In this document: positions 38,701-60,321 of the stretch, piece by piece
Numbering within the stretch: the stretch's first letter is position 1
How the letters are laid out: every line of letters begins with the position of its first letter
Assembly (NCBI GenBank): GCA_000328365.1
Contig: KB302777.1
Span: forward strand, 9,641 to 73,640
Source of the DNA: Capitella teleta
Lineage: Eukaryota; Annelida; Polychaeta; Capitellidae
DNA length: 64,000 nucleotides
Direction: 5' to 3'
The notes under the pieces: generated by a model
Told to the model about the DNA's origin: nothing
The model's input: the letters and a program-made list of their open reading frames with translations, nothing else
Databases searched by the model: none
Translations under genes and position numbers: made by a program

Positions 38701-40790
38701 ATTTCATAATAACAAAGAAAATGATGTACATTAGTGATAAAGAAGAACAAAAGCAGGGAAAGAAGCCAAAGAAGGCTTATGGCTCCCTCTGGGAGAAAAA
38801 AAAAAGAAGATAATAGGAATGTGCGTTCACCAGTAAGAAACCCCCCCCCCAAAAAAAACAAAAAAAACAAAAAACAAAAACAAAAAACCAAAACAAAAAA
38901 CCAAAAACAAAAGAACAACACAGAATTGATTGAAATAGTGAACAAAATAACAAGTAACAACTTAATTAAGGAAGGCGATTTCGGATTAAATGGAATTGCG
39001 TTTGGATTTAAAATGAGGAATTTTTTTACTTTTGATTTAAACATTGATATTGATGTTGATTGGTTTATTTCAGGTGTTAAAAGATTCTAGAATTTGACAG
39101 TAAAATATTGGGTGCATCTTTGGCATTTTTTGTTTCGAAATTTGGGAATTTTATACTGCAGCGAATGGCGAGTGCTATACGAGTGTGTGCTCGCATTGAT
39201 TTCAAAATAATTTCCAAATGAATCAGGTAAACGATTATGGTAATACTTGAACATAAATACACATACATCGAGGCAATATAGTTGAGATAAACTTAAATAC
39301 TTTGGGGTTTGAAATAAACTTATAGATGCCTGATGGAGTATCTCTCGCTATACTCATACAAAACTTGAGTGCTTGTTTTTGCAAAATAAATAGAGAACCC
39401 CCAAACAGAAATACAATATTGTAAATAAATTATGATAAAATTAACGATTTATATAAAATTCACATAGTGGAAATAGAAAGTGATTTTTTAACCTTAAATA
39501 AAATGCCAATACTTTTGGCAACCTTTTTACACACATGTTGGACATGAGAGTTCCATTAAAATTTGTCATCAATGACGACTCCAAGAAAAGAAGTTTCGGT
39601 AACTCTGCCCAAAGACTGGTTACCAATGTGGATCCGATCCAACATCTGACTATAGCACTGTTACCATGTATATAGTCTTGTATACATATTGAGTGCAAGT
39701 TTAATTGTTGCATTGAAACCAGCGCGATAGTCTCATGAACTCCATGTTCACGTCGGCTACATTAATGACAGATGTAGGGAATTCGAAAAAACAAAAAACA
39801 AAAAAAAACAAAAAAAAAACAAACAAACAAACAAAAAAACAACAACAAAAAAACAGTTGCAATCGTCAGCATATAACATCATTTTGCACACATTCGTCAC
39901 ATTCACAATATCGTTTATGAGTCCAAGCCCGCTGCTTTGTAGGAACCCATAGGTGAGCGGGAGTGGATTGGATAATGCTTGGTTCTACTTTAATATTTGA
40001 GATCTGTCAGTCAAATAATCTCTGAAGAGATTCAAAGCCACGCACACCGCGTGTGCCATAAAGAGACATTTTTTTTGACAGAAGAATCTCATAAGTGACA
40101 GTGTCAAAAGCACGACTCGGATCCATGAATACGGCCAGTACTTATTTCTTAGCATTCCATGCGTTGTTGATTGTTTGTGCGGTTTCAATGACTGCTTGTT
40201 GCGTTGATTGTCCACTCCTGAATCCAAATGGACGAGGGTTCCGTATAGCGTTTGCGTTCATGTATTCAGTTAACCTGGCTTGCATTATTTTCTCAATCAC
40301 TTTATAGAGAAAGCATTGAGCACAGAAATCGGTCGGTAATTGGTCATCAATTTTGGATTGCCCCTTTTAAATGCTGGCGTTACGATGGATTGTTTGCGAG
40401 ATTTGGAAAATTTTCCAGTAGTAAAACATAAATTCACAATGTAAGTCAACGGGGCAGCGATAGAGTCGCATATCTTCTTAATCACTTCCGGTTTTAAATT
40501 GTCAATGCCCGCTGAAGAGTTCTTTAGGCTTCGAAGAATGTCCAGAATTTCTTGTGAAATAGCAGGGCGCATAAACATCGAAGAAGTAGTGGTATATAAT
40601 TCACATATGAATGTGTATTCATTTCATCAGGTGATTTCGAAGCAGAAGCAATTCTCGGCCCAACATTCACATAAAATTTGTTCATTTCATTCGCAATTTG
40701 CTGATTTCCCTCAATTTCCACTCCATCATCCTTTAATGCATTTGGTAAGTCTTGTTTGATTTTTTTCCCGCTCAATGATGACATCTAAAG
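38700..40790 (-). mobile_element. LINE, 5'-truncated, reverse transcriptase to 3' end
   Basis: Minus strand from about 40784: LRSLKNSSAGIDNLKPEVIK and ..KRGNPKLMTNYRPISVLNAFS (start of the RT domain, about 40577-40300). Decayed RT motifs with NPR.FGF.SG and KYW..LDL-like parts follow (40290-39990), then IGN.SL and LGVVIDD-like parts (about 39700-39560) and FKSKVKKFLI near 39040. Many stops and frame breaks. The 3' part includes A/C-rich simple sequence (about 38850-38920). Group: L2/CR1/Jockey-like. Confidence 0.75.
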
Positions 40791-40940
40791 CTGACCATTA
40801 TCTTTTTAGATTGCCATCGCAATGCTCCACTTTATCTCTTCATAACGTATCTTTTTCAGTTCTTCAAAATCATAACGTATCGTTGAACGTAATGATGATG
40901 ATGATGTACCTTGCCAGAAGGCGGCGCCACTTGCGCAGCA

Positions 40941-43430
40941 ATGGCGAACGAAGGAATGGAAGTTGACAAAAACAAACCCGGAGAGAAGATGTTCTCACTG
41001 AAGAAGTGGAATGCCGTTGCTATGTGGAGCTGGGATGTCGTGTGCGACACTTGCGCCATTTGCAGAGTTCAAGTCATGGGTGAGGGCGTACGAGAATGCC
41101 ACCTCTGAGGAGTTCAATGTACTCCACACAATGAATTATGAATAAGTAACAGTTACAGTAGACTACTGAATTATTATTATAGTGAATACACTCACACTGG
41201 GAATTTGTGAGGATGAGTGAAAGAGAATGAGGAAAGTTGAATTAAAGAGCAGGGTACAAGAGGTAGGAAGAATGAGATGGGAAGAACGGCTACAGAGGAA
41301 TGAAAGGACAAGGAGGTATGCACAAGAGAAAGGAGAGATGAAGTTAGAGGCATATCGCCATATGCGGATGGACAAGAGGGGACAGGATTGAGGTTGATGA
41401 TGAGAGGTGATTGTTTACCAGTGAGAATGAGTGAGTGTGTATGATGGAAGTATGGAGATGATGAGAGGAGGTGTACATGTGGAGAGTAAGAGACTGAAAG
41501 GCATGTGGCATGATGTGCTATTTGAATGTGTTTTGTATGAGAGGTTGAGAGAAGATTGGGTGAGGAGATGGAGAGAGGAGTGGGGAGATCAGAATTTCGT
41601 GGAGGGAGTGCTGGGGTTTGCCATAACATCCGCGGACCTGGAATGACTGGTGTTGGTGAGTGTAGGAAAGATTTGGAAGGAGCGAAAGAGGAGAGAGAGA
41701 GAGAAAGATAGAGGGCAAGGCCCTGGTCTGACGTTTGCGAGAGAGTGAAAGTGTCTGTTCTATTACTATAATTTGTTACTTATGGTTTGTTTATGAGTTA
41801 TCTAGTCAGTAGCAAGCTAGTGCTAATGCTTTTGGTTGGTCTATTGATGTAATATTGTAGACTGTGGTGTATTGTTATGTTACTTTAAAACTTGCTCCTA
41901 CATCGGTCATTTTACGCTAGCCAGGCAGATTGGTCGCAGCCATGAGCCAGGGAGGGCTTGATCATTCTTGGTCGTTCTTGATATCTTGATGTTTTGAGGG
42001 GGTGGGGATCCATGATGCTTCCACTCCATGGACTCCCGCTTGCTTTCAGAGTGGAAAATTGATGTCTTCTTTCATATAATAAGTGTTTCATATAAGTCGC
42101 GACATCCCAGTCTGCCGCGGCTCAGAAGTTGGTCGGAGGTGTCGACTCTGACAATCTTTTGAGTTTTTGCCAACATCTTCAGAAACAACCGAGCAGATAA
42201 CTTTTGCTTTTTCAGATTATTACGAATGATTCGCTGCACAATGCTTGTTGATGGTCCAGTCAGATCACAAAGTTCAATTTACGAGATCTGTCTGTTTTCT
42301 AAGATCGATCACTCGAGTGAATCATGATAATTTTACAGGAAACTTATGTTGGCTGTTAGGCAACATGTGCGAAAGCACGTGAGAATCAAACTACTTTTTC
42401 CCCACCAGGCTCATTACTTCTGGGCTCTCCCTCGTATATTTGGCGAATTATTTGCGTGAAAATTGTAAGGTAACCCGGGAACAGATCCACGGGCGATCAG
42501 GATCAGCCATAGTATTGGGCTAATGGGACTCATAGGAGCCTATAATTATTGGGCAAATGTGGCATAGGATAGACTAGGATATTTATGTATCCAGTAATAG
42601 TAGGAGGGAGATGGCCAGGGGCCTATTTTTGTACATTCAGACTCGTGGGGCCTAGACAGGGCTGGAGGGCCTATTGTGCCTAAATATGGCTAATTGAGCC
42701 TATAATGGAAAGTGGAGGTTAAACTGCTAATTAATTGAGCTTTTATGGGCTTGTGTAGTATTGTAGTCTGGAAGGCGAATTAAGTGTACATGTATATCAG
42801 TTGGTCTAGCTTAAGGATAATTCTGTAGAGTTCAGATGACCAGGGGAGCTTTGAAGGTGTCTGTCAGAATGAGTAGGTTGGGCTAGTGCTCCCTTTTATT
42901 CCATTTGACAAGAAACAAATTGAACACATTTATACACATAATGCATAATTCACGATTGGAGCTTTAAAAAAAGTTAAAATTAAAAATAGGTGACAACCTT
43001 CAGACCTATTTCGAAAGTTTTCTGTAATTCACTGAATATTTATACATGTAGCTGATGTGCTAGAATCCATGGGTTTGTCGAACTTCCATCTTCTCTTTCC
43101 AGATGCATGTCTTCGTTGCCAGTCAGAAAACAAACAGGAAGAATGCGTTGGTCAGTACATGCATTATACATTAATGAAAAACCTACACCGACACTTTGTA
43201 TGATCCGTGAAGGCTTCTTCTCTGTGCACTTCTGTAGCTATAAATAGTCGCACGGTGTGAAACTCTTGCCTTCGTCTCTGCTCAGCATTCATGTGTTATG
43301 TCTTTTTGCAGTGGTTTGGGGTGATTGCAACCACTCTTTCCACAATTGCTGCATGTCTTTGTGGGTGAAGCAGAACAACCGATGTCCCCTTTGTCAGCAG
43401 GAGTGGGTTGTACAGCGCATCGGTAAATGA
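40941..43430 (+). CDS. RNF7: RNF7/RBX2 RING-H2 subunit of cullin E3 ligases
   Basis: Three exons: 40941-41079, 43103-43150, 43312-43430; 101 residues, phases consistent, TGA stop, AATAAA at 43511. Nearly identical to vertebrate RBX2/SAG from the tenth residue on: [70 protein letters not shown] and [14 protein letters not shown] at the very end. All zinc-binding Cys/His of the RING-H2 finger are present. RBX2 recruits the E2 (UBE2F for CUL5 neddylation) and works chiefly with CUL5. The extra N-terminal tail is shorter than in human. The start has a good context (gcagcaATGG) downstream of a GC-rich stretch (GGCGGCGCCAC). Intron 1 (2,023 bp) contains a LINE-like relic. Confidence 0.97.
41220..41700 (+). 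mobile_element. Probable LINE C-terminal relic in RNF7 intron 1
   Basis: Plus strand near 41470-41570 reads RCTCGE, then ETERHV, then [19 protein letters not shown] with a stop and a frame shift between. This fits the C..C.....H....C knuckle at the end of some non-LTR ORF2 proteins. G/A-rich composition makes chance similarity possible. Confidence 0.4.
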
Positions 43431-43510
43431 TGTCTATTTTTGTGTTTTTGTGCAGATTATGTGCTGTACTTCTTTTTTCGATTTTTATGCACTCTTGATT
43501 GTTTGATGGA

Positions 43511-43516
43511 AATAAA
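43511..43516 (+). terminator. Polyadenylation signal of RNF7
   Basis: AATAAA about 80 bases after the RNF7 stop codon. Confidence 0.65.
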
Positions 43517-43519
43517 TGT

Positions 43520-44506
43520 GATTCTTTTTTGTACATCTATCGGTTTTGTTGAGTGATTGAGCTTTAATTTGAATGACTAGAAAAGTATTATATTCATAGC
43601 AGAAACTAGTTCCACAAAATGTAACTGACGATCTTCGTGAATCCTCGGTTACATAACAGTTTCCTTGGGGGCGAAATCTAGATGTACTTGTACCCTAGAA
43701 GACTTATGATTCGACTTTCAGAAGGAACATTAATCAAAATAACAATTAGAGAAAAGGAAAAGCGCGAAAAGTAAACTCCGCTGGTTACCATAGCAACAAT
43801 ATGTTGATGAATGAAAAATTGAGGAATTTGATGTGAAGACCAAGATACTGAAGATAGGGAAACACCTGACATGCGTGGCATATATGATAGACATTCCTCA
43901 GGACAGGGATAACAGAGCCAATTGAAGCAGAATCTCCAGTGAAATACATGTACCCAGGATCGATGATGGATGTTGGAGGTTGACGAAGAAAATTGTAGTG
44001 AAGAGAAACAAGAACGAAGGGAGAAACATAAGGCATGGGCGATGATGGCAGAAGTGTGGAAATCGAGTCAATTGAACTTTGAACAGAAGAATCGATGTCA
44101 TAAATATAAAATATTTGGAACCATCAAAAGATCTGCATGTGGAATTATTTAAATTAGTTCATTTATTATGGATGTTTCATATTTCAATGACCCATCAAGT
44201 CTCATTTGCATTGGTGCATAATGCATAGATCAGGTGAAGCATGCAATTAGGCTATGCCCCATGACAGACATTTGATTGCATACAATATTAACTAACTTCA
44301 TAGTTGGTTGATAGTGCATGCCCCCAATTTAATGAATTGACCACACAATGTGCACTTGGGCCGGTTTTTCTATATAGATACATTACTCCAACAAATACGC
44401 CTCAAAGTTCAGGCATGTGGTGGAAACAAAAACGGTGTTAACACCACACCTGCCTCCAACACCATCCAGGCTGCACCAGCGGACACACAGCACATCTTAA
44501 TTAAGA
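43520..44506. other. Intergenic, upstream of the ENaC gene
   Basis: No gene recognised. Should contain the promoter of the DEG/ENaC channel gene that starts at 44507. Confidence 0.5.
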
Positions 44507-53768
<9,262 letters not shown>

Positions 53769-54084
53769 ATTTTTTCACTTTTTTTTTTCTTCAAAGAATT
53801 TTTTTTGTCTTGACTATCAATCTGGTTTAACAAATGTGGATTGATTATTTTTTCCCCGCATTTTTATGCTCTGCAATGATTTGAATAATTGTTTTGATTG
53901 ATACACAGCGTACGTATTCGTTTTCTAATTGAGGACCTCAGTCGATCAGGTTTTTGCCTTTTTGCCTGGCCCCGGCACATGTAATTTTCATACCCTGCCC
54001 AAACAGAGAGAAGAAACAAATACAGAAAGGATATGTCAAATCAATTGTAATGTTTTGATAATAATGTGTACTACCTTAAACAAT

Positions 54085-54116
<32 letters not shown>

Positions 54117-55197
54117 CACGGAATTCGGTGGAAGTATCTCGATAATTCGTTTACTGCACACATGACCTATGCAACTGCACGTACGTAGTTCATAATTATC
54201 CCGAAGGAATGAATACTTTTCTGTTTTTGTTATTTAGTTTATTCTGTAATTCAGAAATGTAACCGACAAGTAGTCGATTTTTTTCTATACATTTTTACTC
54301 ATAATTTGAAAATATTCACCTTCAACTGGCTTTGTTTAACCAGCATTATAATTATATGATTAAGTTTTTTCTTCTTCTCTGTTTAGTACTAATTGGGGTT
54401 TGATTATTATATTGTTTAGCCATTATTCGTTGCAATCATTTTACTTGACTGAATCAAGATTTTCTCACTGAAGAATAAATTGTAATTTAATAATGTATAT
54501 GAGATATAATGCCATTTTGATAACATTTCATTCAGTAGAGCCAGCAAAGGTGAGTTCAGGCTGGGTATCATATTTAATACTGGATGTATTTATTGTGTCA
54601 TATTATTGGATTATTTCAAACATCCCATATAATTATAGATATATAATTAATTATATGTAGTAATTGACATATAAACCTAAGCTCGAACATGATCTTTTTT
54701 CCCCAACTGGGAGCTGACGGTTGTAAACTCGTGCTTCTGACAGTAGTCACACAGATGCAGCCTTTCAACTGCCGTCAGCTTATTTTAAAAGATCTTAATT
54801 CAAGATGGAACACTTGTTAATTCGGCTCTATGCTACACTTAAAGAAAACAATCTGTGATTGTCTTCATGCTACATCAAATTACTAATTGCAAATTAATTA
54901 CTATGACCACAAACGGTAAAATCCGGATAGCTGTCACTGGTAGCACGCGTTATGCGTTAAGCATTACATGTATGAGTCTCGAGTCGAAAATGCGTTATGA
55001 ATATCATTGAACACGTCCCGAATTATAAATGCGTTATGATTTTCACTGCTGTCGGAAGGAATTCGAAACAACGCATTCCACGATTCCTCTAGTTCAAAGT
55101 TGCAAATCGCGAAGCTGAGTTGTACTGAAAATAGGTCATTGAGGTCAGAACAGCGTCGAAGACGAAAGAAAGGAAGGCGTGTTTCAGCAGCAGGAAA
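53769..55197. other. Intergenic between ENaC and glutamate receptor genes
   Basis: Contains the ENaC 3' UTR, a poly(T) tract at 54087-54116, AATAAA at about 54474, and the upstream region of the receptor gene. No other gene seen. Confidence 0.5.
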
Positions 55198-57789
55198 ATG
55201 GGGTGTTTTCAGCGATGCTATCTGATCATCACATGGCTAACAGCCATTATACCGGCGACAAAGGGTAAGTGGAATCAATTAATTAATTAAAGAAATATTA
55301 ATTAAATATTTATTTCAAATCCAGAATCTTGCAATATCTGCTCATAATCAGGAACCATGCCCCAACACAATTTGTGTTCAATAATCTGTCTAAAGTTATT
55401 GAAAGAAGCGTTCAGTCAGAACCTTTGTGTCAATTTATAATTACCAAGTGGAGTCTGTTATGTAAGGAGTTAACAGCCTCCACTAATAGGTTTCCTATGC
55501 CACTATCCCTACTTCCTATGGCCGCCTATTACATAATATCATCATCACTTGCATAACATCCCGTATCCACGAATTTTTTTTTTTTCCCAATCGTCAGGTT
55601 TGGAGAATATTGGTTCACTGTACGGAAGGAAACTGCGAGTTGTGTCAATTGAGGTGAGGCCAATTTAATCAATCAATTAAATAAATGATTACTTCTGATT
55701 ATTAATTAAATGATTACTTCAATATTATCTATCAATTAATTGAATGATGACTTCTGATTATTAATTAAATGATTACTTCAATTTAATCAATCAATTAATT
55801 AAATGATTACTTTTGATTATTAATTAAATGGCTACTTCAAATTAATCAATCGATTAATTAAATGATTACTTCTGTTGGATCAATTGATTGGTCAAATGAT
55901 AAATCGAAGATTCAATCAGTAGCAAGTAATCGATATATCACTAATCTATTGATTACCCATCCACGTCGTAACCACATAGGCATTTGCATTGTGTTATGTC
56001 AATAGATCACTCAATCAAATGACAAACCAATGTATCAATTATTCAATTGAAATATCAATCTGTTCATCCATTCACCAGTCAGTCAATTACATCTTAGATA
56101 CATCTCACCAAATAATTCGCCAGTCTATAAGTATCCCTCGATCAATACTTATCAACCAGCTTGCTAATCACTCTCTCGCAGGATCCTCCGTACCTGATGC
56201 CAGGTGAACACCCTGGTCAGCCGTTCAGAGGTTTGCTTCCAGATATACTGACTCAGCTCTCCCGTCGCTTGCACTTTGACTTCAACATCACTCTACAGAC
56301 AAAGTACGGACGTCTGAACAAACGGACGAACATCTGGAATGGAATGGTCGGCGATTTGGTCCGCAATGAGCACACGGTACGACATGTACACCCAAGTGGT
56401 CACACTCAATGCATTTACCTCCGCTCAGAACGGCACAGAAGGGGCTGACCTAGCAGCAGCCCACTTGTCAATTACCAGCAAGCGACAGGCAGCTGTGGAT
56501 TTCGTTAAACCTTTCCGCCAATCCGGGCTGGCTATCATCTTATCGAAACCGTTGGCAGACGCCCAATTCGGGTCGTGGTGGACGTTTGGTATATTTTCTC
56601 CCTTCTCAGCAGTTGTGTGGGTTGCTGTTATTGCTTCTTACGTTGCCGTGAGTCCAACACGCCTCCGTTTAATCCACTGTGTGACATCTTTATTCAGGTT
56701 AGTTTTCTGTTGTGGATCATATGTAAGTGGAACCCGTACGAATGGAGAGGTATGCATGCCGACAACAAGACTGAGTATGCTGTGCAGGCTGAGGCTTATA
56801 CGCTGCCTGGATGTTTTTGGATGATATTTACATCAGGCAATAAACAAGGTCAGTTCTACGCGTATAGTCATACTGCATATGAACCAGTGTAGCATCTCTT
56901 AGGCTGTGAGTGTGGCCCCCACTCCATCTCTGGTCGGATCCTCGTCCTCTCCTGGTTCACCTTCACCACCATCCTCATCGCCTCTTTCGTCGCCGGCATC
57001 ACCGTCAACCTATACTGGGCCAGTTTTCCGCACTTCATTCCAGCACCTCACACCACCATCAAGACCTTGGGTGACCTTACCATAAGAGCGACCGTCCAGA
57101 AGGATTTCTTCCTAGGGGTCATCCCGGGATCATCGGATGACCGCTATCTACGTAGCGTCCCTCTGGGTCAGGAGTTCGACGCAATTCGAGATTACCTTGA
57201 CAGTGACCTTGGGCAGAAATACGCGCCGCAGTCGTTGGATGATGGCCTGAAGAAGACGAGGACTGGCAACTTCGGTTGGCTGCTAAACACGATGACCGGC
57301 AAATACCTGGTCAACCAGCGACCGTGCGATTTGACCCTGATCGACACGGGATACGGCATGCGATCCTTCGGGTTTGCCGTTCCCAAAAACGCCTATGCTT
57401 TGAAACGAGAACTAGATATCGCGATCCTTCAGCTGATAGAGGAAGGGGTCTTGGAGGACCTGGAAGAAAAGTGGGAGGTTGGACACGGGGAGTGTTGGAA
57501 CCAGACGTCGTACGAACAGCAGAAGGACGCTGTGACGTCACTGACCTTCCGGGGTGAACGACCTCAGGCGAACACTGTACTGTCCTTTGGTGGACCTCTG
57601 CTCGCTCTGCTCCTGGGTGCTATCATCAGTGTGTGCACCAGTCTGGCTGAGTATCTCTCCACGAAGCACAGTGGTTTGGTGAGTATACCAGGTGTGCGAC
57701 TTCTTCTTCTTCTCTATATTACGCACCATTCACGTTTGCAGAGAGATGTCGGGATGCCTCAACAAGAGCTCAAAAACGAAGAGACATAA
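55198..57789 (+). CDS. Divergent ionotropic glutamate receptor / IR-like channel
   Basis: Seven exons: 55198-55264, 55598-55653, 56182-56376, 56429-56647, 56698-56848, 56903-57678, 57742-57789; 503 residues, phases consistent, TAA stop, AATAAA at 57940. A signal peptide (about 1-22) leads almost directly into ligand-binding lobe S1: DPPYLMPGE, FRGLLPDILTQLSRRLHFDF, WNGMVGDLV, HLSITSKRQAAVDFVKPF. The arginine of this last block normally holds the ligand's alpha-carboxylate. Then M1 (VVWVAVIASYVAVSFLLWII), pore loop, M3 (RILVLSWFTFTTILIASFVA), S2 (GYGMRSFGFAVPKNA, LEDLEEKWEVGHGEC) and M4 (LALLLGAIISVCTSLAEYL). The amino-terminal LIVBP-like domain is absent, as in most IRs. The near-invariant M3 motif SYTANLAAF is replaced by SFVAGITVN. 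The subfamily is unresolved. The short last intron is stop-free. Confidence 0.9.
55660..55885. repeat. Minisatellite, about 68-bp unit, three to four copies
   Basis: The words ATCAATTAATTAAATGATTACTTCTGATTATTAATTAAATG recur with drift in intron 2 of the glutamate receptor gene. Confidence 0.75.
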
Positions 57790-57939
57790 GCGATCAGAAT
57801 ATTCATAGCGTCATTAGTTTTTATTCTTATACATTGTACCAAAGGTCAGACACATAATCAAATTGCATGGACTTCTCCTCAGGACATATCAAGACGTATT
57901 ATTGATTGAGATTAATATTTTATGCTAGATATATATGGC

Positions 57940-57945
57940 AATAAA
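57940..57945 (+). terminator. Polyadenylation signal of the glutamate receptor gene
   Basis: AATAAA about 150 bases after the stop codon. Confidence 0.55.
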
Positions 57946-57949
57946 ATAA

Positions 57950-60140
57950 GCCCTTCACGGAATAAGCACTGCGCAATGTCCACGCAAAGGGACATGGTGA
58001 CATGCCTCACTGTATTCTGAATATAGGCTCCGAATGGTGTATGAATGTCACGGTATCAATCATTGAAATATATGGCTTTATCAAATTGTATTATGTAATT
58101 TATACCATTGTCTCATCGTGGTTATGCAATTGCTTATACTAATAAAAATAACACATCGCATATATATGAACTATGATTTTTTTTCTCGAGAATTGATCAT
58201 GAGCCCGATTCTATACGAATGCTGAATTCAGTCTCAGCTGACGGAGGTTAGCAATTTTAACAACAGACGCAGAGCAATTTTCTTCAGCAATTGTAATGAA
58301 CAGACGTGTCACAACTTAACCGGGATACCCAACTTTGGGAATCTGAGCTGACGTCTTTTATTGAGATCAAAAACAACAAGCGACGGGAGGCAATTCTCTG
58401 AGAGGCTGCGACTTGAGTGAGCTGTGAGCCGCCCCTCAGTGGCATTGGTCTCGGTCCGAATCAGAAATCAGAAAATCCACTGTACTTCCAGATAACGGAC
58501 ACCTTGTATAAGACAAATGAGTTTACTAGTAGATCGGGAATTTGTACACACAATGTCCACGTGGACATACATTATGAATGAATCAATCGAGGAGTGGTAG
58601 GTTCACAGAAGTGATTGGTCTAAATTCATATTACAAACACCATGCGATGAGGGTAAGACGGTTAAATTGGCGAAGATGCCCCAGGGCCCTTTCTCCACGT
58701 TGAAGTGCATCTGGACACCGCTTCTCACGGTGTGATGCATCTTGGTTTTCCGAGTGAATTAGAGGTGTCTGAGTCTATTTATCATGCTTACGTCACAGCA
58801 GCAGTATAAGGCTGAGTAGGGCCTCGGGCTCCCTTTAATTTACCAAACCTGCCGGCTGTGTCACGGGAGTTGGATAACAGTGTAGAGGGTTGTGGTCATA
58901 ATATATGTACCATGGGCTTCAAGAGTTCATGGAAGTGCAGGACCATTCTGAGCGGAAAATCCCACAAGATCATCAGACTGGCATTCAGTCAACAGTATGC
59001 CCAAAAAGACGAAAATGGATCATCAGATCATAGCCATGGGTGCTCACCTCAGCCATGCAACCCTAGAGTCAACAATTGCCTCTCCTATGAGCCACCATCC
59101 TCTTCCTCTCAGCGCCTCATTTCCTCAGTATATTTCAGAGGTTTCCACTCAAACAGCTTTGCAAATAGGACATATTATGCCGCTGTTTTAAAGGCATAAT
59201 CTGCGATCGAGGCACCGAAAATGTTTCCCCGTCGAGTCCATTTCCTTTATGTCTTGCTTTTGCAGCTGTGCCTAGGAGTCAATTTCACTCACACACAGGT
59301 GCACACAGGACATGAAAGCGATAATAAATTGAAGTCAAGTGTAAATGCCTGGTTGCTCTAGAGGTACTCCATCTATACTTAAGGAAATCGAGCGTCTATA
59401 ATGCCAAGTAGCTGAATTAGCTAACCAGTACTTACGCAGCCCTGATGGAGTGAGGCTATGAAGTCATTGAATCCTCTGCTCTGCGCTTGGTTCGATTCAA
59501 TTAATTACTCACAGAAGCTGTCACGTGACTAGCGTGGGAATTTGAGCCATCCGTAATTACATCTCGCATTTGATTATTGCATCGCATGCAGCATATAATA
59601 ATAATCGTAAATGAATACGCGTGCAGTGTTGTCAATTAAGGGTTGAATTGAAGAAGAGCGGAAGGCTGTGAGAGGCAGACTTCGTGGTTCGTAGGCTGGT
59701 TCAGCACGGTGCTAAGTATGGATTCCATAGCCCCAGGACAGCACATACATGTATTTGTAAGCAATACCAGGCGGGCAGGCAAATACAGTATTGGCGAGTA
59801 GCTCACAGCTTGGTGCCTTTTAACCAGATGAGCAACACGCCCTGAGCATGTTAGCTGTTGGTATTGACCAGTGATGTGTCGTTCCATTTCGTTCCATTTC
59901 GTCCTTTTGACTGCATTCTCGAAACACTCTGGACTCATTAATCAGTGAACATAGTCATTCCACGTATGACGTCATCCTGCAGCGTCTTATGAATTTTTAA
60001 TGGACATTTCTCAGTTAAACATTGCAATAATGCATTGATTCACACGTGTCTAAGTTCATTCCGTTTACACATTAATTGCATATACGTCTAAAGCACGAAC
60101 ATGCTCGCTTGTATAAGTTTGGCATGGATGGGTACGTGAT
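57950..60140. other. Intergenic, no confident gene
   Basis: Short open frames exist (for example 58858-59199, 113 codons) but none shows a recognisable family, and I find no consistent splice chain. Confidence 0.4.
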
Positions 60141-60182
60141 GCTAAATGTACATGACCGTTCCTTCCTTTGCTCGTGTTTTAC

Positions 60183-60321
60183 CATTTCTTTGTTCTGCAT
60201 CCATTAGCCTCTTGTAGAAGGCAAGATTCTTCCTCTCATCAGACCCTGGCTGAGCAGTCAGGGTGTAAAAGCGCGCTTCATCCTCTGCCCGTCTTAGGCA
60301 CAGGGTACAGCATAAAGGTGT
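60183..60321 (-). other. Possible orphan exon, minus strand
   Basis: Flanked by a good acceptor (TTGCTGCTACAG) and donor (G/GTAAAAC) on the minus strand. The open frame contains RRAEDEARFYTLTAQPGSDE and AFYKRLMDAEQRNG, with a coding-like composition. The family is not recognised and no partner exon could be placed. Confidence 0.3.

Noticed and set aside
41192-41718. Ser/Pro-rich minus-strand frame of 145 codons in RNF7 intron 1
   Set aside because: It is the complement of a G/A-rich stretch. The plus strand fits a LINE C-terminal relic better.
58858-59199. 113-codon plus-strand frame
   Set aside because: No recognisable domain, no splice chain, and a second frame is open over the same bases.
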